Counted from the first letter of the stretch, positions 1-8,756 are shown. The stretch is DNA of 64,000 bases from Piscinibacter sp. (GCA_019635485.1 JAHBZL010000007.1:62001-126000), one strand, 5' to 3'. Numbers and translations: made by a program. Notes: generated from the sequence alone by a model not told the origin.

Positions 1-608
1 CCGGCACCGGCTTCTTCATCGCGCCGAACCTGCTGGTCACGAACCGCCACGTGGTCGAGCATTCGCAGGGCAAGCGCCTGTTCCTGACCAGCAAGGCGCT
101 CGGCTCGCTGCGCCGCGCGACGGTGCTCAGCGCCACGCCGAGCTCGGTGCCGGGCTCGCCCGATTTCGCGCTGCTGCGCATGGACGAAGGCAGCGCCGCC
201 GGCACGCTGGACATGGCGCTCGAGGTCGGCAAGCTCGCCAACGTGGTGGCCGCCGGCTATCCCGGCGTGGTGCTGCAGGGCGACTCGAGCTTCCAGCGCC
301 TGCTGAAGGGCGACTTCTCGTCCGCGCCGGACCTGAACCTCACGCAGGGCGCGGTGCAGTCGCTGCAGACCGGCCAGGGCGGCATGCCGCTGATCGTGCA
401 CACCGCGTCGATCGCGAAGGGCAACTCGGGCGGGCCGCTGGTCGACGGCTGCGGCCGCGTGGTCGGCATCAACACCTTCATCAACGTCGACCAGAGCCAG
501 TCCGCGAAGATCAACTACGCGATCCGCTCGCAGGTGATGGCGAGCTTCCTGCAGTCCGCCGGCACGAGCGCGCGCAACGACCCGCGGCCCTGCGCGGCCA
601 AGGGCTGA
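1..608 (+). CDS. Trypsin-like serine protease (S1C-type), 5' partial
   Basis: The reading frame is already open at the left edge (frame beginning at base 3), so the N-terminus lies outside the window. About 201 residues are visible. The chymotrypsin-fold catalytic triad can be placed: His in TNRHVV near the start, Asp in PDFALLRMD, and the nucleophile in GNSGGPLV. The order and spacing fit a DegP/HtrA-like protease domain. No PDZ domain follows the protease domain; the protein ends about 50 residues after the active serine. An exported, stress-related or regulatory protease is inferred from the family. The next gene starts 63 bp downstream on the same strand and may be co-transcribed. Substrate and localisation cannot be judged without the N-terminus. 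Confidence 0.85.
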   Translation, partial: GTGFFIAPNLLVTNRHVVEHSQGKRLFLTSKALGSLRRATVLSATPSSVPGSPDFALLRMDEGSAAGTLDMALEVGKLANVVAAGYPGVVLQGDSSFQRLLKGDFSSAPDLNLTQGAVQSLQTGQGGMPLIVHTASIAKGNSGGPLVDGCGRVVGINTFINVDQSQSAKINYAIRSQVMASFLQSAGTSARNDPRPCAAKG

Positions 609-671
609 CACCCGGGCCCGACCCGCGGGCCGCTTCAGCACGCGCCGCAACACGCGCCGGGACACACGCCG

Positions 672-2228
672 ATGGACAGCGGCATCTTCCTGTCCGCCAA
701 GCTGCTCGCCGTGCCGGCGCTCTTCACGCTGGTGCTGACGCTGCTGTTCGCCCCGCTGCTGCTGGCGCTGTACCGGTGGCGCGTCGCGGCGCTGATGATG
801 CGGGGCACGGGCGGCACCTGGGGCAGCGAGGCCGCGCCTGCGGCGGCGGGCGCGCCCGCCTGGCAGGTGGTCGAGCTGGCACGCGGCCAGCGCAGCGGGT
901 CCGGCGACGGGCCCTGGCACGCCGCCGCCCTGCGCGGCCGCCTGCGCATCGCCTGCGCCTACGGCGCCGGCGGCGCGGCGGCCGGCCTCGGCCTGAGCAC
1001 GGCGTTCGCGATCGCCTACGCCGACCAGCTCTCGGCCACCGCTTTGCTGGCCGCGCTGGTGGTCTTCATGCTGCCCGCCGCCGCGACGCTGCTTCAGTGG
1101 CTCGTGGTCGCGCCGCTGCGGCGGGCGGCGCTGTTCGCAGCAGTACTGGTGATGGCGTGGCTGGCCGCCGGCATCGCCCGCGGCCTCGGGCAGACGCTGT
1201 TCGAGGCCTTCGTGCTGATCCCGGCCGTGCTGCTGTTCGTCTTCAGCCTGCGCCTGTGGCGCGCCGTCGCGCCGCTGCTGCTGCCGATCATGGCGGGCGC
1301 GAGCCTGCTGTGGGTGATCGGTGCGGAGCTCGGCCGCGACGGCGGTCCGATGCTGCTGTGGGGCCTGCGCCTGGCGGGCTTCGCGCTCGGCGCCGGCGCC
1401 GGACTGCTGGCGCTGAAGCTGCTGCAGAGCCGCCTCGACGCGGCGCGACTCGGCGACCAGCAATTGTTCGTCGATGCCTGGTGGCTGATCTACACGGTGT
1501 ATTGCACCGTGGTGTTCGTGATGATGAAGCGCGACCCGGCTGGATTCGCAGTGCTGGGTGTGTTCGTGATCTACCTGCTCGCCAAGCGCGCCGTCCACGC
1601 GCTGTGGCCGCGCCAGCCCGCCGCGGCGCCCTCGCTGCTGCTGCTGCGCGTGTTCGACCAGGGCGGCCGCACGGAGCGCCTGTTCGCGCAGCTGGAGCAG
1701 GACTGGCGCCTGGTCGGGCCCATCGCGCTGATCGCCGGGCGCGACCTGGCGTTGCGCAACGTCGCGGCGGCCGACTTCGTGGCGTTCGTGACGGGCCGGC
1801 TGCAGCGCCGCTTCGTCGCCGACGCGGCGGCGCTGCAGCGGCGCCTGGCCGTCGATGCCGCGCGGCCGGACCCGGACGGCCGCTTCGCCGTCGACCACTA
1901 CTGGTGCCACGCCGACACCTGGCGGCCGGTGATGCGCGCGCTGGTGGCACGCAGCGACGTCGTGCTGATGGACCTGCGCGGCTTCGACACCGACCGTGCC
2001 GGCTGCGCCTACGAACTGGGGCATCTCGCCGCGACGGCCCGCGACAAGCCCGTGCTGCTGGTCGTCAGCGAGGCGCGCGAGGCCGAGGCCGTGCACGGCC
2101 TCGTTGGTGCGCGGGAGTCCGCGCAGGCCGCGTGGCGCCTGCTGCGTGTCGCTCCCGACGCCACCGATCTCGCGCCGGCCGTGTTCGCGGCGCTGGGACA
2201 CGACCGGCTTGTCCCGCGTCAAGCGTGA
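672..2228 (+). CDS. Multi-pass membrane protein with C-terminal TIR-like/Rossmann-like domain
   Basis: 518 residues. The first ~315 residues contain a series of strongly hydrophobic helices (about nine or ten membrane spans), interrupted near residues 45-90 by an Ala/Gly-rich soluble loop. The last ~190 residues are soluble and begin with LLLLRVFDQGG. Near the end is the pattern SDVVLMDLRGF followed by GCAYELGHL, with Glu448 in the YEL motif. This layout, a hydrophobic strand ending in Asp followed by a C-x-Y-E-L helix, resembles TIR or nucleoside-deoxyribosyltransferase-like folds, where the Glu is catalytic; that link is my inference. I do not recognise a named family for the whole protein. 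It has its own ATG start. The zinc-finger gene begins 59 bp downstream. Confidence 0.6.
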   Translation: MDSGIFLSAKLLAVPALFTLVLTLLFAPLLLALYRWRVAALMMRGTGGTWGSEAAPAAAGAPAWQVVELARGQRSGSGDGPWHAAALRGRLRIACAYGAGGAAAGLGLSTAFAIAYADQLSATALLAALVVFMLPAAATLLQWLVVAPLRRAALFAAVLVMAWLAAGIARGLGQTLFEAFVLIPAVLLFVFSLRLWRAVAPLLLPIMAGASLLWVIGAELGRDGGPMLLWGLRLAGFALGAGAGLLALKLLQSRLDAARLGDQQLFVDAWWLIYTVYCTVVFVMMKRDPAGFAVLGVFVIYLLAKRAVHALWPRQPAAAPSLLLLRVFDQGGRTERLFAQLEQDWRLVGPIALIAGRDLALRNVAAADFVAFVTGRLQRRFVADAAALQRRLAVDAARPDPDGRFAVDHYWCHADTWRPVMRALVARSDVVLMDLRGFDTDRAGCAYELGHLAATARDKPVLLVVSEAREAEAVHGLVGARESAQAAWRLLRVAPDATDLAPAVFAALGHDRLVPRQA

Positions 2229-2287
2229 CCGTGCGCGCGGCGCGCAGAATCGGCGGCAGATCGATGGCCGAAGAACGAGGAGACACG

Positions 2288-2671
2288 ATGCCCAGCCGCT
2301 ACCCGCTCGACCCCGCCAGCCCGGACGCCGCGGCCGTGCGGGCCACGCTGCAGGCGCGGCGCGACGCGCTCGGCCGCGAGATCGGCGCCGTGCGCGATGC
2401 GGCGGAGACACGCGGTGCGGATGTGCTCGACCACAAGGACGAAGCCTCGCTGCGCGAGCGCACGGAAGTCGGCGACGCCGAGGTCGCGCGCGACGTCGCC
2501 GAACTGCGCGAGGTCGAGACCGCGCTGCGCCGGCTCGAGGAAGGCCGCTACGGCCTGTGCATGGACTGCGACGAGCCGGTCGATCCGCGCCGGCTCGCGG
2601 CCGAGCCGTTCGCCGTGCGCTGCGCGGCCTGCCAGACCCGCGCCGAGCAGGCACGCGCGCTGCGTCGCTGA
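2288..2671 (+). CDS. DksA/TraR-family zinc-finger protein
   Basis: 127 residues. The N-terminal two thirds are charged, predicted alpha-helical and probably coiled coil (DEASLRERTEVGDAEVARDV). The C-terminus carries a four-cysteine zinc finger, C91-M-D-C94 and C112-A-A-C115, preceded by EEGRYGLC, the usual DksA/TraR/YbiI signature. Family members bind the secondary channel of RNA polymerase and modulate transcription, usually together with ppGpp; this short form is more like the accessory TraR/DksA2-type proteins than housekeeping DksA (about 150 residues). The ATG at 2288 was chosen because GAGGAG lies 5 bp before it; an in-frame ATG at 2264 has no comparable site. It ends 1 bp short of the convergent protease gene, so there is no room for a terminator between them. 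Confidence 0.85.
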   Translation: MPSRYPLDPASPDAAAVRATLQARRDALGREIGAVRDAAETRGADVLDHKDEASLRERTEVGDAEVARDVAELREVETALRRLEEGRYGLCMDCDEPVDPRRLAAEPFAVRCAACQTRAEQARALRR

Positions 2672-2672
2672 G

Positions 2673-3719
2673 TCACTCCAGGCGCAGGTCGCGCGGTTGC
2701 CCGTCGCGCAGCACGCGCAGGCGGGTCCCCGCCAGCACGCGCCAGGACAGCAGCAGGCGGGCCAGGTCGGCGCTGTTGGCGATCGGCCGGTCCTGCATGC
2801 CCACCACGATGTCGTCCACCTGCAGGCCCAGCCGCTCGGCCAGGCTGCCCGGCCGCACCGCCGTCACCAGGGCCCCGGAGGTGTCGCGCCGGCCCCGCAT
2901 CAGGGCAACCGTCGGCGACAGGTCGACGAACTCGGCGCCCAGGCGCGGCCGCGTGACGCTGCCGCTGCTCAGCAGTTCGGCGACGACCTCGTTGACGACC
3001 TCGATCGGGATCGACAGGCTCACGCCCGGCGCGCCGTAGGCGCCGATCACGGTGCGCACGTTCATGCCGACGATGTTGCCGCCCGCATCGACCAGCGGGC
3101 CGCCCGAGTTGCCCGGGTTCAGCGCCAGGTCGGTCTGCAGGTACAGCAGTTCCGGTTCGTCGACGAAGTGCCGGTCGGTGCCGCCGACGACACCGGCCGA
3201 GACCGAGCGGTTCAGCCCGTACGGCTCGCCGATCGCCAGCACCCAGTGGCCCGGGCGCAGCGTGCTGGCGCGGCCGAGCGGCGGGGCCCGCGGAGCGCGG
3301 TAGTCGATGCGCAGCAGCGCGATGTCGGTGTCGGCGTCGATGCCGATGACCTGCGCGGCGAGCACCCGCTGGTCGTCGAGCTTGACGACCACCTGGTCGG
3401 TGTCGGTCACGACGTGGCCCGCAGTGACCACCAGGCCCTGCGCGTCGACCATGAAGCCCGCGCCGATGCGCGCATAGGGCTGCGGATCGGCGCCGCGCTC
3501 GGCATCGGCCGTCGGGCCGGCGCCGGATTCGTCTTCGACACGCCGGTGGGCGGAGCCGTACACGCCCACCGCATACGGAAGCGCCCGTGCCAGCGCGCCG
3601 GCGAAGCCGGTGCTGGCACGCGGCACGAGCCCCGGGACGACTGGCGCCGCGCAGGCGCCCAGCATCGGCAGCGCCAGCAGGCTCAACAAGTGACGGCGGC
3701 GGACGGCAGGTTCGGTCAT
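2673..3719 (-). CDS. HtrA/DegP-like serine protease with PDZ domain, putative lipoprotein
   Basis: 348 residues. The N-terminus has twin-arginine-like basic residues (VRRRHLL), a hydrophobic stretch and LGAC ending at Cys23, which is a lipobox. A trypsin-like domain follows with His in TAGHVV, Asp in DIALLRID and Ser in NPGNSGGP. A C-terminal PDZ-like domain (about residues 255-348) contains GSLAERLGLQVDDIVVGM. The architecture matches DegP/DegS-type envelope proteases that degrade or sense misfolded proteins, anchored here by a lipid. Related roles in neighbouring envelope stress genes are not visible. Together with the partial protease at the left edge this makes two S1C proteases within 4 kb, though they are not adjacent and do not look like a tandem duplication. 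Confidence 0.88.
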   Translation of the reverse strand: MTEPAVRRRHLLSLLALPMLGACAAPVVPGLVPRASTGFAGALARALPYAVGVYGSAHRRVEDESGAGPTADAERGADPQPYARIGAGFMVDAQGLVVTAGHVVTDTDQVVVKLDDQRVLAAQVIGIDADTDIALLRIDYRAPRAPPLGRASTLRPGHWVLAIGEPYGLNRSVSAGVVGGTDRHFVDEPELLYLQTDLALNPGNSGGPLVDAGGNIVGMNVRTVIGAYGAPGVSLSIPIEVVNEVVAELLSSGSVTRPRLGAEFVDLSPTVALMRGRRDTSGALVTAVRPGSLAERLGLQVDDIVVGMQDRPIANSADLARLLLSWRVLAGTRLRVLRDGQPRDLRLE

Positions 3720-3793
3720 GCGGCCATCATGCCTGCAACGCGAGAGGCCGCGCGGCACGCCGGCCCGGTGCGAGGCGGCTCCGGCCCGATCCG

Positions 3794-5173
3794 TCAGGCG
3801 CCGGCCGCGACGACGCGCTGCAGCTTGCCGCTGCGGCCGCGCTGCGGCGGCGGCCCCGTGTGCGCCCGCAACTGCACGCCAGCCAGCCCCTGGCTCCGCA
3901 GGTACGCCCGCAGCGCCGCGCGCGAGCGCACCAGCGCCGCCTCGCCCTCCGGCGCGCCGACGCTCAGCTCCAGCGCCCGTTCGCCGCGCTGCACGATCTG
4001 GAAGTCCAGCACCCCGGCCTCGTCCTCCATCACCGTCGTCAGCGCCAGCGGCAGCAGCCGCACCGCGTGGCCGCGCGTATCGCGCAGCACCAGGCTGTCG
4101 TCGACACGCCCCTGCACCTCCAGCACCGGCAGCGGCGAGCCGCAGGCGCAGTGCTGCGGATGCAGCGTGACGCGGTCGCCGAGGTCGTAGCGGATCAGCG
4201 GTTGCACATGGTTCGCGAGGTTGGTCAGCAGCGTCGTCGCGCCGGCCTCGCCCGGCCCGACCGGCGCGCCGCGCTCGTCCACCGGCTCGAGGATCACCCA
4301 GTCGCTGTTCAGGTGCAGCGCGCCGAACCGGCACGGTGCCGCCAGCGCGAGGAACTCGGACGCGCCGTAGCTGTGCGCCACCGGGCAGCCGAAGCTGCGC
4401 TCGATCTGCGCGCGCATCGGCGCCGAGAGACCTTCGCCGCCGGTCCAGATCTCCTGCGGCGCGATCCGCAGCCGGCCGCCGGCACGCTCCTCGGCGAGCA
4501 GCAGGGCCATCGTCGGGTAGGTTGCGAGCAGGGTCGGCGCGAACCGGTTCAGCTGCGCGACGAGTTCGGCCACTGGCTGCAGGAACGAGAAGCTGCGCAG
4601 TCGCTCGCCCAGCCACGGCTGCAGCGCACGCAGCCGCTCCACCGAGACAGTGCTCGCGAAGTGGCCGCCGGTCGCACCGACGAACGCGCTGCGTTCGGCC
4701 AGGCCGCAGGGGTCGAGCAGGCGCCGCAGCGGCGTGAGCAGCGGCCGCCGCAGCGCCTCCAGCGCGTCGTAGACGGCCATCGCGGCGGCGTCCTGCACGT
4801 AGAGCCCCGGCCGGCCGCTGCTGCCCGAGCTTTCCCAGACCCAGTAGCGGCCCAGAAACGCCCGCCCGATCGCGCCACGGTCGGCGATGAAGGCGCGCAG
4901 TTCGTCCAGCCGCAGCGCCGGGTCGGTCACCCAGTCGGCGAAGCGGGCCATCAGCTCGTCCTTGCCGACCGGCGCGATGGCCGCGAGCGGCCGTGCGGCG
5001 TTCCCGCCCAGGCGTTCGCGGTACAGCGCCGAGCCGCGGCACGCCGCGGCGAGCAGCGCGCGCAGGCGCTCCGCGCGGCGCCGGGCCAGGCCGGCGGGCG
5101 TGTCGTGCACCGCCGCCAGCACGTCGAGTCCGACGCCGGCGGTGCGCCAGGGATCGCAGGCGGTCCAGTTCAC
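3794..5173 (-). CDS. PaaK / CoF-synthetase-like AMP-forming ligase
   Basis: About 459 residues from a GTG at 5173; a TTG at 5230 would add 19 residues of unconvincing sequence. Adenylate-forming enzyme features are present: the phosphate-binding loop WESSGSSGRPG, AHSYGASEF (the acyl-adenylate-binding E motif), IRYDLGDRV (core motif with Asp for ribose) and a C-terminal lid with GKLQRV. CACGS (two Cys) fits the cysteine-containing loop seen in phenylacetate-CoA ligase and coenzyme F390 synthetase relatives. It probably activates a carboxylic acid as an acyl-AMP; the acceptor is unknown. It stands alone on this strand, divergent from the two-component regulator gene. No acyl-carrier or thioesterase partner is nearby, so the substrate cannot be inferred. 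Confidence 0.8.
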   Translation of the reverse strand: MNWTACDPWRTAGVGLDVLAAVHDTPAGLARRRAERLRALLAAACRGSALYRERLGGNAARPLAAIAPVGKDELMARFADWVTDPALRLDELRAFIADRGAIGRAFLGRYWVWESSGSSGRPGLYVQDAAAMAVYDALEALRRPLLTPLRRLLDPCGLAERSAFVGATGGHFASTVSVERLRALQPWLGERLRSFSFLQPVAELVAQLNRFAPTLLATYPTMALLLAEERAGGRLRIAPQEIWTGGEGLSAPMRAQIERSFGCPVAHSYGASEFLALAAPCRFGALHLNSDWVILEPVDERGAPVGPGEAGATTLLTNLANHVQPLIRYDLGDRVTLHPQHCACGSPLPVLEVQGRVDDSLVLRDTRGHAVRLLPLALTTVMEDEAGVLDFQIVQRGERALELSVGAPEGEAALVRSRAALRAYLRSQGLAGVQLRAHTGPPPQRGRSGKLQRVVAAGA

Positions 5174-5226
5174 GTCGGGTGCGCAGGGAGCAAAGTTTTC
5201 TAGCGTGGTGCATCGATGCCCCGATT

Positions 5227-5270
5227 GCAAGTCTTGCTGGCTTGACGCAAGGCAAGTCGGTGTCTAATGT
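5227..5270 (+). promoter_or_regulatory. Putative promoter of the response-regulator gene, with direct repeat
   Basis: TTGACG at 5242-5247 is followed 17 bp later by TAATGT (5265-5270); an overlapping TCTAAT (5263-5268) matches the -10 better but gives a 15-bp spacer. The heptamer GCAAGTC occurs twice, at 5227-5233 and 5252-5258, flanking the -35 element and centred 25 bp apart. The repeat could be a binding site for the adjacent OmpR-type regulator, whose family binds direct repeats. That assignment is inference. Confidence 0.45.
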
Positions 5271-5298
5271 CGGCCGTCCCCGACCCCTGCGCTGATTC

Positions 5299-6039
5299 GT
5301 GACGACACCGCACCATCTGGCCGTCCTCGACGACGAGATCGACATCACCCGGCTGCTCGGCCACTACCTGCAGGGGCACGGTTTCCGTGTCAGCCAGCTG
5401 CACCGCGGCGCCGACCTGATGGCGCTGATGGCCCAGGATCCGCCGTCGCTCGTGCTGCTCGACCTCGGCCTGCCGGGCGAGGACGGCTTCGCGATCGCCC
5501 GCCAGCTGCGCGAGCATTGGCACTGCGGTCTGGTGATCGTGACCGGGCGCGGCGACGCGGTCGACAAGGTGGTCGGCCTGGAGGTCGGCGCCGACGACTA
5601 CGTCACCAAGCCGTTCGACCTGCGCGAGCTGCTCGCGCGCATCAAGGCCGTGCTGCGGCGCGTCGAGCCGGCCGCGGCCGCGGCACCGTCATCGGCGGCC
5701 GCGCCCCACGACGCCACCACGCGCCTGCGCTTCGCCCAGTGGGAGCTGGACCTCGCCGCGCGCCGCCTGAGCGACCTCGCAGGGCGCGACGTGCCGCTGA
5801 CCACCGGCGAATTCGAGCTGCTGTCCGCGTTCGTGCGGCAGCCCGGGCGCGTGCTGTCGCGCGACCAGTTGCTCGAGCAGACCCGCGGCCGCCCGGCCGG
5901 CGCGTTCGACCGCACGATCGACGTGCAGGTCGGCCGGCTGCGGCGCAAGCTGGACGACAACGCCGAGGATCCGCAGATCATCAAGTCCGTGCGCGGCGCC
6001 GGCTACATCCTGGTGCCCGCCGTGTCGACCGCGTCCTGA
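5299..6039 (+). CDS. OmpR-family DNA-binding response regulator
   Basis: 246 residues with a GTG start. The receiver domain (residues ~1-120) has the acidic pair in LAVLDDEID, phosphoacceptor Asp55 in LLDLGLPGEDG, Thr in VTGRG and Lys104 in YVTKPF. After an alanine/proline linker, an OmpR/PhoB winged helix (residues ~145-240) carries LTTGEFELL and IKSVRGAGYIL. It is followed 8 bp downstream by the hybrid histidine kinase gene, so the two form a two-component operon. No ribosome binding site is evident ahead of the GTG, and the predicted transcription start is only about 20 bp upstream. The signal is not known. The Crp/Fnr gene that converges on the kinase may belong to the same regulatory circuit. 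Confidence 0.93.
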   Translation: MTTPHHLAVLDDEIDITRLLGHYLQGHGFRVSQLHRGADLMALMAQDPPSLVLLDLGLPGEDGFAIARQLREHWHCGLVIVTGRGDAVDKVVGLEVGADDYVTKPFDLRELLARIKAVLRRVEPAAAAAPSSAAAPHDATTRLRFAQWELDLAARRLSDLAGRDVPLTTGEFELLSAFVRQPGRVLSRDQLLEQTRGRPAGAFDRTIDVQVGRLRRKLDDNAEDPQIIKSVRGAGYILVPAVSTAS

Positions 6040-6047
6040 GGCCCGCG

Positions 6048-7991
6048 ATGGCCGGGCCGCCGCAGCTCTTCGAGTCGCTGTTCGCCGCCTATCCCGACGC
6101 GCTGCTGGTGGTGGACGGCGCGGGCGGCATCGTGCTGGCCAACCCGGCCGCTGCCGCGCTGCTCGGCTACACGGTCGAGGCGCTGCAGGGGCTGAGCGTC
6201 GACTCGCTGGTGCCCGACGCGATCCGCCCGCGCCACGCCGCCTGGCGCCATGCCTACGCCAGCAGCCCGCGCGCTCGGCCGATGGGCTCGCAGATGGAAC
6301 TGGTGGCACGGCGCGGCGACGGCAGCGAGGTGATGGTGGAGATCGCGCTCAGCCCGCTGCAGGACCGGGGCCTGCCCTACGTGGTCGCGGCGATCCGCGG
6401 CATCGGCGCCTATCCGCGCGTGCGCCAGGCGCTGCAGCGCGCACGCTACAGCGAGCACGTGGCGCAGTTCGGCCGGCTCGCCGTCGATGCGCGCGATCCG
6501 CAGCTGCTGATCGAGGCCGCGCCGCAGCTGGCCGCCGAGGCGCTCGAGATCGAGAGCGTCGTGCTGCTGCTGCTCGATCCGAACCGGCAGGAGTCGCGCG
6601 TCGCGGCCGGCTTCGGCCTCGGGCCGGACGAGCAGCCGGGCACGGGATGGCCGCCGGGAGATCCGCCGCCGACCGGACCCGGCTGGGCCAGCGCCCTGGC
6701 GGTGCCGCTGTCGGACCGCGGCCAGCCGCTGGGCACGCTGCTGCTGCGCTCGAACGCGCCGCAGCGCTTCGGCACCGACGAGCGCCGCTTTGCCGAGCTG
6801 CTCTGCAACCTGCTCGCCACCGGCGTGCAGCGCGCCCGCAGCGAGGAGGCGCTGAGCCATGCGCAGCGGCTGGAAAGCGTCGGGCAACTGACCGGCGGGA
6901 TCGCGCACGACTTCAACAACCTGCTGACGGTGATCTCGGGCAACCTGCAGGTGCTCGAGGAACTGCCGGCACTGGCGCAGGACGGCATCGGCCCGCAGCT
7001 CGTCGCCGCGGCGGCGCGTGCCAGCCGGCGCGGCGCCGAGCTGACCGGCAAGCTGCTCGCGTTCTCGCGCCGGCAGGTCCTGCAGCCGGCCGCGCTGGAC
7101 CTCGGCGCGCTGCTGGAGGCGCTGGCGGACATGCTGCGGCGCACGCTCGACCAGCGCGTCGCCATCACGGTGCAGGTCGAACCGGGTTGCCCGGCGGTGC
7201 TGGCCGACCCAGGCCAGCTCGAGTCGGCGCTGCTGAACATCGCGATCAACGCGCGCGACGCGATGCCCGACGGCGGCACGCTCGCCTTCGCCTGCCGCGC
7301 GCTGCCCGCACACGACCCCGGCCTGCCGCTGGAGCTGGCGGGCGGGCCCGGCGAAGGCCACGCCGGTTATGTCGAAATCGACGTGGCCGACAGCGGCGCG
7401 GGCATGCCCGAGGCCGTGAAGGAGCGGGCCTTCGAACCGTTTTTCACGACCAAGGACGCCGGCCGCGGCACCGGCCTCGGCCTGAGCACCGTGTACGGCT
7501 TCGTGCGCCAGTCGCACGGCGCGGTGCGGATCGACAGCGCCCCGGGCGCCGGGACCACCCTGCGGCTGTTCCTGCCGGCGATCGCCGGCGACGGCGATGC
7601 GGCAGCCGGTGCGCAGGCCGAGACGAGCCTGCCGCCCGGCCTGCCGGTGATGCTGGTGGAGGACGACCCCGAGGTGCGGCAGGTCGTGCAGCGTTTCCTC
7701 GACGCGCTGGGCTGCCGCGTCAGCGCCTACGCGAGCGGGGAGGATGCGCTGGCCGCGCTCGCCGATGCCGAGGTCGGGGTGCTGCTGACCGACATCGCCC
7801 TCGGCCCCGGCTTGCGCGGGACCGAACTGGCCGAGCAGGCCCGCGCGCTGCGTCCGGGCCTGCCGGTGCTGCTGATGAGCGGCTACTCCAGCGCGCTGCT
7901 GGACGCGCCGCCGGGCTGGCCGCTGCTGCGCAAGCCGTACAGCCGCGCCGAGCTGGCGCTGGCGCTGGCCCGCCTGATCGGGACGCGCTGA
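6048..7991 (+). CDS. PAS-GAF hybrid histidine kinase with C-terminal receiver
   Basis: 647 residues, start ATG at 6048, 8 bp after the response regulator. Domains in order: PAS (about 5-125; LLVVDGAGGIVLANPAAAALLGY), GAF-like sensor region (about 140-270), dimerisation domain with the phospho-His in GGIAHDFNNLL (His287), catalytic ATPase with N-box NIAINARDAMPDGG, G1 DSGAGM and G2 GTGLGLSTVYG, then a receiver (about 530-645) with Asp582 in LLTDIALGPG. No membrane helix is apparent, so it is probably a cytoplasmic sensor. HDFNNLL-type H-boxes are typical of kinases ending in a receiver domain (FixL/hybrid group). The receiver could feed back on, or relay phosphate to, the OmpR regulator encoded just upstream. 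Confidence 0.92.
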   Translation: MAGPPQLFESLFAAYPDALLVVDGAGGIVLANPAAAALLGYTVEALQGLSVDSLVPDAIRPRHAAWRHAYASSPRARPMGSQMELVARRGDGSEVMVEIALSPLQDRGLPYVVAAIRGIGAYPRVRQALQRARYSEHVAQFGRLAVDARDPQLLIEAAPQLAAEALEIESVVLLLLDPNRQESRVAAGFGLGPDEQPGTGWPPGDPPPTGPGWASALAVPLSDRGQPLGTLLLRSNAPQRFGTDERRFAELLCNLLATGVQRARSEEALSHAQRLESVGQLTGGIAHDFNNLLTVISGNLQVLEELPALAQDGIGPQLVAAAARASRRGAELTGKLLAFSRRQVLQPAALDLGALLEALADMLRRTLDQRVAITVQVEPGCPAVLADPGQLESALLNIAINARDAMPDGGTLAFACRALPAHDPGLPLELAGGPGEGHAGYVEIDVADSGAGMPEAVKERAFEPFFTTKDAGRGTGLGLSTVYGFVRQSHGAVRIDSAPGAGTTLRLFLPAIAGDGDAAAGAQAETSLPPGLPVMLVEDDPEVRQVVQRFLDALGCRVSAYASGEDALAALADAEVGVLLTDIALGPGLRGTELAEQARALRPGLPVLLMSGYSSALLDAPPGWPLLRKPYSRAELALALARLIGTR

Positions 7992-8000
7992 AGCGCAGCG

Positions 8001-8756
8001 TCAGTGCACGGCGGCGCCGGCCGGCGCGACGCCGCCCATGCAGCCCTGGATGAAGGCCGAGAGCGCCTCGACCTTCGGGATCTGGATCTCGCGCCGGCCC
8101 TTCTCGGCGAAGCGGATCACGTCGCCGCGCGCCAGGCGCGACAGCGCGCGGCTGACCGTCTCCAGCGTCATGCCGAGGTAGTTGCCGATCTCCGCGCGCG
8201 TCATGCGCAGCGTGATCTGGTCGGTGCGCAGGCCACGCTCGGACAGCGCCTGCGCCCAGTTGCGCAGGAAGTCCGCCACGCGTGCATCGGCCGGCAGCGT
8301 GCACAGCGCGAGCATCGAGTCGCGGTCGCGGCCGATCTCGCGGCTCATGGCCTCGTGCAGCAGGGTCAGCAGCACCGGCTTGGCGACGCAGGCGCGCAGC
8401 AGCGCGTCGTAGGAGAACGACCAGACCTCGCCGGTGTCCATCGCGATCGCGTCGCAGCCGTAGTGACCGTCGGCGATGCCGTCGAAGCCCAGCCAGTCGC
8501 CGCGGAAGTGCAGGCCGACGACCTGCTCGCGCCCGTCGGCGGCCAGGTTGACGACCTTGACGAAGCCCGAGTTCAGGATGTGCAGGTGCGAGAACGCCTC
8601 GCCCGCCTGGTACAGCGTGTCGCCGGCGTGCACCACCCGGCGCTGGATCGGCAGAGCCGAGCGCAGCAGGCCCATGCACTCGGCGATGCGTTCGCTGGTG
8701 CTGGCGGCGGACAGGGGGGCGGTGCTGCTGGCGGTGGCGCTGGTCATGGCGTTCAT
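8001..8756 (-). CDS. Crp/Fnr-family transcriptional regulator lacking the FNR iron-sulfur cysteines
   Basis: 251 residues: a cyclic-nucleotide-binding-like beta barrel (residues ~35-155; GDTLYQAGEAFSHLHIL) and a Crp winged helix (residues ~170-240) with recognition helix TLETVSRALSRL, close to the FNR consensus E-xx-SR. FNR proteins bind a 4Fe-4S cluster through three or four N-terminal cysteines plus one central one. Here the N-terminus has only one Cys (AECMGLL), so oxygen sensing by a cluster is unlikely. The recognition helix suggests it still reads a TTGAT-like site. It converges with the hybrid kinase gene (9-bp gap) and diverges from the carbamoyltransferase-like gene. The ligand is unknown. 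Confidence 0.88.
   Translation of the reverse strand: MNAMTSATASSTAPLSAASTSERIAECMGLLRSALPIQRRVVHAGDTLYQAGEAFSHLHILNSGFVKVVNLAADGREQVVGLHFRGDWLGFDGIADGHYGCDAIAMDTGEVWSFSYDALLRACVAKPVLLTLLHEAMSREIGRDRDSMLALCTLPADARVADFLRNWAQALSERGLRTDQITLRMTRAEIGNYLGMTLETVSRALSRLARGDVIRFAEKGRREIQIPKVEALSAFIQGCMGGVAPAGAAVH

Noticed and set aside
1-3719. Tandem duplication of serine proteases.
   Set aside because: The partial protease at the left edge and the HtrA-like lipoprotein differ in flanking domains, lie on opposite strands and are separated by two unrelated genes.
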